A program made the position numbers and the translations under genes. Of a stretch of DNA of 64,000 bases, positions 56,884 to 64,000 are shown piece by piece (the first letter of the stretch is position 1; every line of letters begins with the position of its first letter). The DNA lies in the NCBI RefSeq assembly GCF_010668395.1, contig NZ_WUEY01000001.1:620001-684000 (forward strand). Direction: 5' to 3'. The DNA is from Martinezella lusitana. Lineage in GTDB: Bacteria; Pseudomonadota; Alphaproteobacteria; Rhizobiales; Rhizobiaceae. Below the pieces are notes generated by a model. That model was not told the DNA's origin. It did not search any database and was given only the letters and a program-made list of their open reading frames with translations.

Positions 56884-58803
56884 CTAAAGCTTCGGGCTGA
56901 GCGGCACGATGGCGGCAAAGCGCAGCCAATCCTTCTGTGCCTTCGGCGTCCAGGCAGCTTCGGCAATGGCCGGCAGGCGCGGGAAGACGAGACGGTTGAA
57001 ATAGTCGCGGGAGACAAAGTTCTCCTGCCAGATGCAGGCCTGCACGCCCTTCATCAAATGCTTCAGCTCATCCGGAAAATCGCCCTCGGCCTCGTAGGCA
57101 TAGGTGTGGGCCGGCGGCACGGTGCCTGCCCAGCTCGCGCCCGGCTCCTGCCAGGCGTCGGCCTGCACCATGTCGAGATAATAGGCCTGGCCCGGCGTCA
57201 TGACGACTTCATAGCCCTCGCGCGCCAGCTCGATGCCTACCTCCGGCTTTTCCCAGGCCATCAGCAGCGTACTTTCGGGATCGACGCCGCCGCCATGGGC
57301 GACTTCGTTCCAGCCGGCAAGCTTGCGGCCGCGCTCGGTGAGCATGGCCTTGATACGCTTCAGGAAATAGGACTGCAGCGCAAATGTCCCCGAGAGGCCC
57401 TCCTTCTCCATCAGCTTGCGCGCCAGCGGCGATGCGAGCCAGGAGCCGTTGGCGACCTCGTCACCGCCGATATGGATATATTCGGACGGGAAGAGCTCAA
57501 CCATTTCATCGAAGACCTTGGCCAGGAATTCATAGGTGAGCTCGATCGCCGGGTTCAGCGCATTGTTCGGATACCCCTGGACCGAGTGATAGCTGTCGGG
57601 CGCCTCCTGCCCATCCGTCAGGTCAGGCAGGGCGACAAGCGTCGCGGTGCTGTGGCCGGGGATATCGATCTCCGGGATCACCTCGATGCCGAGCGCGGTG
57701 GCGTGGGCGACGATTTCCCTGACATCGGCCTGCGAATAGAAGCCGCCAACCGGCTCGGCGGCATTGCCGAGCTGCGGCAGCAGCGGCTCGTCCGGTCCGC
57801 GCAGCACGCCCGTGGTGGTCAGCTGCGGATAGGCGCGGATCTCGAGCCGCCAAGCCTCGTCGTCGGTCAGGTGCCAATGGAAGATGTTGAGCTTCAGCCA
57901 GGCGAGAATGTCGAGCAGGCGCAGGACATCCGCCTTGGGGGTGAATTGCCTGGATACGTCGAGATGGCAGCCGCGCCAGCCGTAGCGCGGCTGGTCGGCG
58001 ATCACGCCCGCAACCGGAAAGCGGAACTTGCCCGGCTCGCGTCGCGCGCCATCCAGAAGCTGCGCCAGCGTCGTCAGGCCATAAAGGCGGCCTGAAGCGG
58101 CGGAGAAGGAAAGCACGACCTCATTGCCGGAGAAGGAAAGCTCATAGGCTTCGCTGGAGAGCGCCGGCCGCTCGATGAAACGCAGCGCCCTGCCCTGCGG
58201 CGCGGCTATGAGGCTGAAGGGAACGTGATTGGAAGGAAACAGGCGGCGGAAGAGCGCCTGCGCCGAGGCAAGCGCCTTTACGCTTGCGGCGTCCGAGCCC
58301 TTGGCCGGATAGAGCGCGACCGGAAAGTCCTCGCCCGGCTTGACGTCGATCGCCGCCGGCCACGGCTGGATGGCGTAGGGAAGCTCCAGCCTGCCTTCCG
58401 GCAGCAGCACGGGCGGCGGCTCGCTGGCGCGATCGGCAAGCAGCAGGTCCGAGGTGAAGACCGTGACATGCGTGCCATCCGCCAGCGTCACGTAGGCGGA
58501 CTTGGCGCCATCGGTGCAATGCCGCGCAATCCGGTGAAGAGCGGAAACCGTGAACGTCCAGCTCTCGCCGGGCGCTATGGACACGCCGGCCGGCGGTGCG
58601 AACTCATGGAAATTGGCGTTGCGGCGCACGAAGACGGCGTTGTCGCAGGCTTGCGGATCGATGAAGCGGGTCAGCGTCGTATAGGCGAGACGAAAATCGG
58701 CAAGCGGCGCATCCGAGAAATTGAAAAGCGTCAGGGTCAGTCGACCATGCTTTCCGCCCTCGGGAGACCAGGTGTTTTCGAGATGATAGGAGGACGGCTG
58801 CAT
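56884..58803 (-). CDS. Beta-N-acetylhexosaminidase (GH20)
   Basis: 639 aa. An N-terminal carbohydrate-binding-like region precedes the GH20b domain and the catalytic TIM barrel (RYGWRGCHLDVSRQF, LNIFHWHLTDDEAWR, VIPEIDIPGHS). The acid pair Asp-Glu is in YIHIGGDEVANG. It releases terminal GlcNAc or GalNAc from glycans or chitooligosaccharides. No signal peptide is visible, so it may act in the cytoplasm on imported sugars. The ATG at 58803 has GAGGAA 5 bases upstream. It ends an rpiR-SDR-GH20 run. Confidence 0.92.
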   Translation of the reverse strand: MQPSSYHLENTWSPEGGKHGRLTLTLFNFSDAPLADFRLAYTTLTRFIDPQACDNAVFVRRNANFHEFAPPAGVSIAPGESWTFTVSALHRIARHCTDGAKSAYVTLADGTHVTVFTSDLLLADRASEPPPVLLPEGRLELPYAIQPWPAAIDVKPGEDFPVALYPAKGSDAASVKALASAQALFRRLFPSNHVPFSLIAAPQGRALRFIERPALSSEAYELSFSGNEVVLSFSAASGRLYGLTTLAQLLDGARREPGKFRFPVAGVIADQPRYGWRGCHLDVSRQFTPKADVLRLLDILAWLKLNIFHWHLTDDEAWRLEIRAYPQLTTTGVLRGPDEPLLPQLGNAAEPVGGFYSQADVREIVAHATALGIEVIPEIDIPGHSTATLVALPDLTDGQEAPDSYHSVQGYPNNALNPAIELTYEFLAKVFDEMVELFPSEYIHIGGDEVANGSWLASPLARKLMEKEGLSGTFALQSYFLKRIKAMLTERGRKLAGWNEVAHGGGVDPESTLLMAWEKPEVGIELAREGYEVVMTPGQAYYLDMVQADAWQEPGASWAGTVPPAHTYAYEAEGDFPDELKHLMKGVQACIWQENFVSRDYFNRLVFPRLPAIAEAAWTPKAQKDWLRFAAIVPLSPKL

Positions 58804-58827
58804 CAAGTTCCTCTTTGGCAACGAGCG

Positions 58828-59604
58828 TCAGTAGTGATCGGATTGGGAGAAGGTGCGGGCGAGTTCCGCCTGCCCTGCCGTCAGGCCGCAATCGACGGGC
58901 AGGCAGACGCCTGTTATGGCCGAAGCGAGCGGGCTTGCGAGGAAGGACACGGCATTGGCGACATCGACCGGATCGACGACGCGCTGCAGCGCATACCAGC
59001 GCTTCGCCTCCTCGAAGACATTCGGGTTTGCGGCGGCGCGCACTTCCCAGGCCTGGGTGCGCACGGTGCCGGGCGCCACCGCATTCGAGCGGATGCCGAA
59101 CTTGCCGTATTCGACAGCGACCAGCCGGGTGAAATGCAGGAGGCCGGCCTTGGCGGCGCTGTAGGCCGGATGGCCGAAGACGGCCATGCCGTTGACGGAC
59201 GCGATATTGATGACCGACCCCTTCGACGCCTTCAGCAGATCCTCGACGGCGCGGAAGCACAGGAATGCCGCTTCGAGATTGAGGGCATTGTCGGCCCGCC
59301 ATATAGCGGGCGTGGTATCGTGAAGGCTGACGGCACGGGCAGCGCCGGCATTGTTGACCAGCGTCTTCACCCCGCCCAAATCCGCTGCGGCCCCGGCCAT
59401 GCTGGCAACATCGACGTCGCTGGTGATATCCGCCTTGAGCGCCACGAAACGCTCCGCCGGGCCGAGCGCCTCCGCCGCCTTCCGCACGGCCGCCTCGTCG
59501 ATATCGACGAGCAGGATGACGTCATGGTCATCCGACAGGCGCTTTGCGATGGCACGGCCGATATCGCCGGCCGCCCCCGTGACGATGGCAACGGATTTGC
59601 TCAT
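58828..59604 (-). CDS. SDR-family oxidoreductase
   Basis: 258 aa. NAD(P)-binding VTGAAGDIGRAIAKRL, NNAGAARAV, and catalytic Tyr-Lys in SVNGMAVFGHPAYSAAKAGL. A likely NAD(P)-dependent sugar or alcohol dehydrogenase in amino-sugar use. It lies between the RpiR regulator and the GH20 gene, 24 bases before the latter. Confidence 0.9.
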   Translation of the reverse strand: MSKSVAIVTGAAGDIGRAIAKRLSDDHDVILLVDIDEAAVRKAAEALGPAERFVALKADITSDVDVASMAGAAADLGGVKTLVNNAGAARAVSLHDTTPAIWRADNALNLEAAFLCFRAVEDLLKASKGSVINIASVNGMAVFGHPAYSAAKAGLLHFTRLVAVEYGKFGIRSNAVAPGTVRTQAWEVRAAANPNVFEEAKRWYALQRVVDPVDVANAVSFLASPLASAITGVCLPVDCGLTAGQAELARTFSQSDHY

Positions 59605-59687
59605 ATGGTGTTCCTTCGATTAAGTCCCCGAACGGCGAAGGCCCGCCGCCCTGTCGTTGTTTTTGCGTGCCTGCCGCGGAAACGGCC

Positions 59688-60551
59688 TTAGTCCCCGAGC
59701 AGCTGGCGGTCGTCGCCGTCGCGATGGGTGACGAGCTGCTGCTTGATGCGGCGCAGCGTCACCGTGGCTTGCGGCTGGATGCGGTAGGCGATCAGGCTGG
59801 CGAGAATGTCCACCACGGCGAGATAGGCAATGCGGGTCGATGTCGGCCGATAGATATTGTCTCCTTCCGGCAGATCGACGGGCAGCGTGATCTCGGCCGC
59901 ATTCGCCACCGGGCTTCCGCTCTGCGTCAGCGCGATAGTCGGCACCTTGGCCTCGCGCGCCAGCATGAAGGCGCGCACCAGCTCGGCGTTGCGGCCGGAG
60001 AAGGAGGAGCCGATCAGCACGTCCGTCGGTTTGGCCGCCGCCGCCATCATCAGCTGCATGCTGTGATCGGAGCTCGCGGTAATGCGAAGGCCAAGCCGGA
60101 ACAGGCGGTTCTGCAGCTCGTTGGCGATCATCGAGGAATTGCCGCCGGAGCCGAAGGCATAGATCATCTCCGCGCCGGCAAGCCGGTTGGCCGCCCGCTC
60201 GATGGCATCGACATCCAGGCCGCGATGCAGCAGGAAGAGCGCGTTCTGCGCCTTGGTAATAATGTCCTGGGCGACGTCGGCCGGCGCGATGCTCTTCGGC
60301 TCCGGCTTGAGATAGCGCATGCCGACATAGGCGGTGCGTGCAAGCTGCACCTTGAAATCGGAAAAGCTTTCGCAGCCCAGGCGCCGGCAGAAGCGCGTCA
60401 CCGTCGGCGGCGAGACATCCGCCTTGCCCGCAAGCTCGATGATGGAAGCATTGACCGCGAATTCGAAATCATTGAGGACGATATCGGCGATGCGGATTTC
60501 CGATTGCGAAAGCCGGCCCCTCTCGTCCTGCATGGTCGTGAAGATATCCAT
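59688..60551 (-). CDS. MurR/RpiR-family transcriptional regulator
   Basis: 287 aa. The HTH_6 domain is SEIRIADIVLNDFEFAVNAS with LAGKADVSPPTVTRFCRRLG, and the SIS domain has YAFGSGGNSSMIANELQNRL and GSSFSGRNAELVRAFMLARE. SIS domains bind phosphosugars, fitting control of the amino-sugar genes downstream. GGGG lies upstream of the ATG at 60551. The palindrome at 60579-60591 may be its operator, shared with the divergent operon. Confidence 0.9.
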   Translation of the reverse strand: MDIFTTMQDERGRLSQSEIRIADIVLNDFEFAVNASIIELAGKADVSPPTVTRFCRRLGCESFSDFKVQLARTAYVGMRYLKPEPKSIAPADVAQDIITKAQNALFLLHRGLDVDAIERAANRLAGAEMIYAFGSGGNSSMIANELQNRLFRLGLRITASSDHSMQLMMAAAAKPTDVLIGSSFSGRNAELVRAFMLAREAKVPTIALTQSGSPVANAAEITLPVDLPEGDNIYRPTSTRIAYLAVVDILASLIAYRIQPQATVTLRRIKQQLVTHRDGDDRQLLGD

Positions 60552-60578
60552 CAGCCCCCCTTTGTCGCTGCTTTGCAA

Positions 60579-60591
60579 ACGTATGATACGT
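60579..60591. promoter_or_regulatory. Palindrome ACGTAT-G-ATACGT, candidate RpiR operator
   Basis: An exact 13-bp dyad 28 bases upstream of the rpiR-like start. The GATACGT half recurs at 60740-60746, nearer the divergent operon. Confidence 0.4.
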
Positions 60592-60810
60592 AGGCAGCGA
60601 CGCGATCCATCTCAATCTCACCATTTCCGCCAGCGCCCGTGGACAGGCTTGCGGGCGGATGCGGCGCGTCATTCGTTCCCATTCGGCGGGAACCTTGACA
60701 TGTGATGGCCACCATGCGGTTCCTGCAAATTATTTTCTTGATACGTTGACAAATGACCATAGAAAGCAGAATTTGACCAGTGAAAATCGTAAATTATGAA
60801 AAGAATTTAA

Positions 60811-61311
60811 ATGGCGGCTGCTACCATGCGTGATCCTTTCAAGAATCCCTTCCCTGCCAGCGATACGCCCCGGCATTCGATCTGGGAGATGCTCGTTCCG
60901 CGCGACATCGACGCTTTTCTTGCCGCCGACTGGTCGATGGTCGCGGGCGATTTCGTCGAAGAGGGCTTCATCGGCATCGACGGCAAGCGCGACGTCAGCC
61001 CGGACAAGTGGCGCCTCGCTTTCCCGACGCTATCAGCCTATCGCGACGAGTGGCTGCGCCAGGCGCGCGACTTCGCCACCCAGTCCTTCGCCGAGGATCC
61101 GCGCACGGCCATCTTCACCACGACGACGCTCGAAGACATCGAGATCGAAGGCGACATGGCCCTGGTGCGCAAGAAGTTCGACGGTAGCCTGAAGAAGTCG
61201 GACGGCAGCACCGACGTTATGAAATGGCAGACTCTTTATTACTGCCGCCTGCATGAAGGGCGCTGGAAAATCTGCGGCTTCACCGGTTACCTGCCGAACC
61301 CCATGGAATAG
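60811..61311 (+). CDS. NTF2-like protein of unknown function
   Basis: 166 aa. PFPASDTPRHSIWEMLVPRD, ADWSMVAGDFVEEGFIGIDG and WQTLYYCRLHEGRWKICGFT follow the NTF2/SnoaL-like pattern. The function is unknown. Both the ATG at 60811 and that at 60826 (RDPFKNPFP) are possible. It begins an operon with an M81 peptidase 11 bases later. Confidence 0.65.
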   Translation: MAAATMRDPFKNPFPASDTPRHSIWEMLVPRDIDAFLAADWSMVAGDFVEEGFIGIDGKRDVSPDKWRLAFPTLSAYRDEWLRQARDFATQSFAEDPRTAIFTTTTLEDIEIEGDMALVRKKFDGSLKKSDGSTDVMKWQTLYYCRLHEGRWKICGFTGYLPNPME

Positions 61312-61322
61312 AGGCGACAGCA

Positions 61323-62798
61323 TTGCGCATTTTCACCGCGGCCCTCGCGACCGAGACGAACACCTTCTCTCCCATCTGCATCGACCGGCGTGCTTTCGAA
61401 GCCTCTCTCTATGCACCCCCCGGCATGCACCCTGAAACGCCGACGCTGTGTTCCGCCCCGATTACCGTCGGCAGGCGCATTGCCGCTCAAAAGGGCTGGG
61501 AAGTGATCGAGGGCACGGCCACCTGGGCCGATCCGGCGGGCCTGGTGAACCGCCGGACCTATGAGGACCTGCGGGACGAAATTCTCGACCAGTTGCGGGC
61601 CGCCATGCCGGTCGACGCCGTCGTTCTCGGGCTGCACGGCGCCATGGTCGCGGATGGCTACGAGGATACGGAAGGCGATTTCCTGTCGCGCGTCCGCGAG
61701 ATCGTGGGGCCGGATATCCTGGTCTGCGCCGAACTCGATCCGCACAGCCACCTGACCGGGAAGCGCCTCGCCGCCGCGAATTTCTTCGTCTACTTCAAGG
61801 AATTCCCGCATACGGATTTCGTCGATCGCGCCGAAGACCTCTGGCGTATTGCCATCGATACGCTCGAAGGCCGCGTCGAGCCGGTCATGTCCGTCTTCGA
61901 CTGCCGCATGATCGATGTCTTCCCGACGTCGCGCGAGCCGATGCGCTCCTTCGTCGACAAGATCATGGCGCTGGAAAAGAGCGATGCCGACGTCCTGTCG
62001 ATTTCTGTCATTCACGGCTTCATGGCCGGCGACGTGCCGGAAATGGGGACGAAACTGCTCGTCGTCACCAACAACAAGCCCGACAAGGGTTCCGCCATCG
62101 GCCGGGAGCTCGGTCTCGAACTTTTCTCGAAACGCGGCACCTTCATCATGCCGCAGATCGACGAGAAGCAGGCGGTGAGCGAGGCGATGGCCGCAACCTC
62201 CGGCCCGGTCGTCATTGCCGACCTATGGGACAATCCCGGCGGCGGCACGGCGGGGGATGCGACGGTCGTCCTGCAGGAATTGCTCGATCGCGGCGCCACC
62301 GACACGGCGATCGGCACGATCTGGGATCCCATGGCCGTGCAGATCTGCATGGCGGCCGGCGAAGGTGCGGAAATCCCGCTGCGCTTCGGTGCGAAATCCG
62401 CGCCGGGCACGGGCAATCCCATCGACGGTCATGTCAAGATCGTCCGTCTCGTCACCAACGCCGAGATGCGCTTCGGCGAGAGCTTTGCGCCGTTCGGCGA
62501 TGCCGCGCATATCCAGCTCGACGGTATCGACATCATCCTGAATTCGACGCGCGCCCAGAGCTTCGATCCGAGCCTGTTCTCCGTCATGGGCATCGAGCCG
62601 GCGACCAAGAAGATCCTGGTGATCAAATCGACCAATCACTTCTACGCGTCCTTCTCCAAGATCGCGGCGCAGATCCTTTACTGCTCCGCGGGAACGCCTT
62701 ATCCCAACAATCCGGCGCGCACGCCCTATCGCCGTGCGCGGAAGGATATCTGGCCGATGGTGGCGGATCCCTTTGCAGAAGAACGGAAAGACGCCTGA
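61323..62798 (+). CDS. M81-family metallopeptidase (MlrC / DUF1485)
   Basis: 491 aa. RIFTAALATETNTFSPICID opens the MlrC N-terminal domain; LGLHGAMVADGYEDTEGDFL and CAELDPHSHLTGKRL carry likely zinc His/Asp residues; ADLWDNPGGGTAGDATVVLQ belongs to the second domain. MlrC degrades microcystin peptides in Sphingomonads; most rhizobial members sit in uncharacterised catabolic operons. The start is a TTG with GAGGCGA upstream; no ATG fits. D-TA-like gene follows after 1 base. Confidence 0.9.
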   Translation: MRIFTAALATETNTFSPICIDRRAFEASLYAPPGMHPETPTLCSAPITVGRRIAAQKGWEVIEGTATWADPAGLVNRRTYEDLRDEILDQLRAAMPVDAVVLGLHGAMVADGYEDTEGDFLSRVREIVGPDILVCAELDPHSHLTGKRLAAANFFVYFKEFPHTDFVDRAEDLWRIAIDTLEGRVEPVMSVFDCRMIDVFPTSREPMRSFVDKIMALEKSDADVLSISVIHGFMAGDVPEMGTKLLVVTNNKPDKGSAIGRELGLELFSKRGTFIMPQIDEKQAVSEAMAATSGPVVIADLWDNPGGGTAGDATVVLQELLDRGATDTAIGTIWDPMAVQICMAAGEGAEIPLRFGAKSAPGTGNPIDGHVKIVRLVTNAEMRFGESFAPFGDAAHIQLDGIDIILNSTRAQSFDPSLFSVMGIEPATKKILVIKSTNHFYASFSKIAAQILYCSAGTPYPNNPARTPYRRARKDIWPMVADPFAEERKDA

Positions 62799-62799
62799 G

Positions 62800-63903
62800 A
62801 TGGCACATGACATCGCCTCGGAAATCAGCCCCAAGCCTGGCGACCGGATCGAAGGACTATCGACCCCGCGCCCGATCATCGACGAGGACCGACTGGCCGG
62901 AAACATTGCACGCGTGCAGTCCTACATGGATCAGCACGGCCTGAACTTCCGCCCGCACATCAAGACGCACAAGATTCCCGCGCTCGCACGCGCTCAGGTC
63001 GCCGCCGGCGCCAAGGGCATCAACTGCCAGAAAATCACCGAAGCGGAAGCCTTCGCCGACGCGGGCTTCGAGGATATCCTGATTACCTTCAATATTCTCG
63101 GCCCGGAGAAGCTCGTTCGCCTCTCGGCGCTCAACAATCGCATTTCCGGCCTTAAGGTCGTGGCCGACAGCGCCGTCACCGTCGACGGGCTCTCCAGCTA
63201 CTTTGCGGCGCGCAAGCCGCTGACGGTGCTGGTGGAATGCGATACCGGCGGCGCGCGCTGCGGCGTGCAATCGCCCGCGGAAGCCGCAAGGCTCGGCACA
63301 TACATCGCCAGCAAGCCGGGGCTCGCCTTTGCCGGCCTCATGACCTACCCAAAGCCGGACAATGCCGCCGCGACGCAGGAATTCCTGTCGGAAGCGGTAA
63401 AGCTTCTGAAGGCGGATGGCGTGGCGTGCCCGATCGTCAGCAATGGCGGCACGCCCAGCCTCTTCGACGCGCATCTTGTGACCGCCGCGACGGAACATCG
63501 CGCCGGAACCTACATCTACAACGACCGCTCGATGGTGCGCGCGGGCCACTGCCGGGAAGAGGATTGCGCGATGCATATCCTCGCCACCGTCGTCTCGAGG
63601 CCAACCGAGGACCGCGCCGTCATCGATGCCGGCTCGAAGGCTCTGACCTCGGATCTTCTCGGCTTTGCCGACTATGGTCAGGTGGTCGGCTATCCCGACG
63701 CCGTCATCAAGGGGCTTTCGGAAGAGCATGGCGTCATCGACCTGTCGAAGTGCGCCGGCCCTCGCCCACGGATCGGCGACAAGATCCGCATCATCCCCAA
63801 CCACACCTGCGTCGTTTCCAACCTCTTCGACCAGATGGTCTTTCATCGCGACGGCGTGGTGACGCGCGTCGAAGACGTGGCGGCTCGCGGCCTGGTCTGG
63901 TAG
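62800..63903 (+). CDS. D-threonine aldolase-like PLP enzyme (fold III)
   Basis: 367 aa. The PLP lysine is Lys55 in RPHIKTHKIPALARAQ, within an alanine-racemase-type barrel; the C-terminal beta domain has RIIPNHTCVVSNLFDQ with the metal-binding His and Cys (HxC) of D-threonine aldolases. It would split a D-3-hydroxyamino acid into glycine and an aldehyde, or dehydrate it. It begins 1 base after the M81 gene, so the two act together. Confidence 0.9.
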   Translation: MAHDIASEISPKPGDRIEGLSTPRPIIDEDRLAGNIARVQSYMDQHGLNFRPHIKTHKIPALARAQVAAGAKGINCQKITEAEAFADAGFEDILITFNILGPEKLVRLSALNNRISGLKVVADSAVTVDGLSSYFAARKPLTVLVECDTGGARCGVQSPAEAARLGTYIASKPGLAFAGLMTYPKPDNAAATQEFLSEAVKLLKADGVACPIVSNGGTPSLFDAHLVTAATEHRAGTYIYNDRSMVRAGHCREEDCAMHILATVVSRPTEDRAVIDAGSKALTSDLLGFADYGQVVGYPDAVIKGLSEEHGVIDLSKCAGPRPRIGDKIRIIPNHTCVVSNLFDQMVFHRDGVVTRVEDVAARGLVW

Positions 63904-63910
63904 CTGCTTC

Positions 63911-63963
63911 GGGCGATCCGCCCTCGTGGTTCGAGACGGCCCTTCGGGCCTCCTCGCCATGGG
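63911..63963. repeat. Intergenic hairpin repeat at the right edge
   Basis: CCCTCGTGGTTCGAGACGGC then CCTTCGGGCCTCCTCGCCAT resembles short palindromic units common in rhizobial intergenic DNA. It contains GGGC/GCCC-type stems. The class is not certain, and no gene is seen from 63904 to the end. Confidence 0.45.
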
Positions 63964-64000
63964 GCTGATCCTCTATGCCGTAGCCCAAAAGTGGTAAGCC

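Overview
The window is a GC-rich, gene-dense chromosomal segment from an alphaproteobacterium of the Rhizobiales, most likely Rhizobium or a close relative. The evidence is the lepA, pheS-pheT, infC, rpmI-rplT and xseA housekeeping proteins, a BA14K-family and a DUF982 protein, an iron-control (ICE-like) box before a membrane-bound ferritin gene, alphaproteobacterial LexA, CtrA and EcfG/RpoE2-type sites, and rhizobial intergenic repeats. I see no rRNA, CRISPR array, insertion sequence or plasmid replication gene. One tRNA (Leu, anticodon CAG) is present.

Layout. 1-1.4 kb: the start of an alkyl-DNA repair methyltransferase, a tiny lipoprotein and a 2H phosphoesterase behind a GTTC-N7-GTTC LexA box. 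1.4-9 kb: SulP anion transporter, LysR/quinone oxidoreductase pair, MFS exporter, aspartoacylase-like hydrolase, and a Cys-rich MarR regulator flanked by two related palindromes. 9-14.3 kb: PIN/RHH toxin-antitoxin pair, YbaK, M29 aminopeptidase, NAD(P)H quinone reductase and xseA. 14.3-17.8 kb: a GT-C membrane glycosyltransferase divergent from a GT2-GtrA pair, probably one polyprenyl-phosphate-sugar system. 17.9-25.6 kb: oxidoreductases, isochorismatase-GlxA operon, two aldo/keto reductases, a LysR regulator and a DUF892 stress protein. 25.9-33.5 kb: bacterial alpha-2-macroglobulin plus PBP1C. 34-40.2 kb: translation genes on the minus strand (infC, rpmI, rplT, a kinase-like gene, pheS, pheT).

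40.5-48 kb: alpha/beta hydrolase, a transglutaminase-like protease behind CtrA-type sites, a KGG stress microprotein, mbfA with its ICE box, a group III truncated haemoglobin, a TetR/DUF308 divergent pair with two matching operators, EamA exporter, GNAT and XRE-cupin genes. 48-50 kb: lepA. 50-51.4 kb: a short islet that looks AT-richer, with two orphan genes. 51.4-55.3 kb: GFA protein, glutamine amidotransferase, SelT/W/H-like protein, BA14K protein, phosphohexomutase. 55.4-56.8 kb: tRNA-Leu and several membrane microproteins. 56.9-60.6 kb: RpiR regulator, SDR and GH20 hexosaminidase (amino-sugar use). 60.8-63.9 kb: an operon of an NTF2-like protein, an M81 (MlrC) metallopeptidase and a D-threonine-aldolase-like PLP enzyme.

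How the parts work together: I found four candidate general-stress promoters (GGAAC-N18/19-TT) before small stress-type genes (DUF892, KGG protein, two microprotein loci), which suggests a shared EcfG/RpoE2 regulon. Nothing in the window is a clear new multi-gene defence or secretion system. The most unusual points are the microproteins with their stress promoters, the paired palindromes around the Cys-rich MarR gene, the CtrA-type promoter of the protease, and the split GT-C/GT2/GtrA locus. All family assignments come from reading the translations, without database searches.
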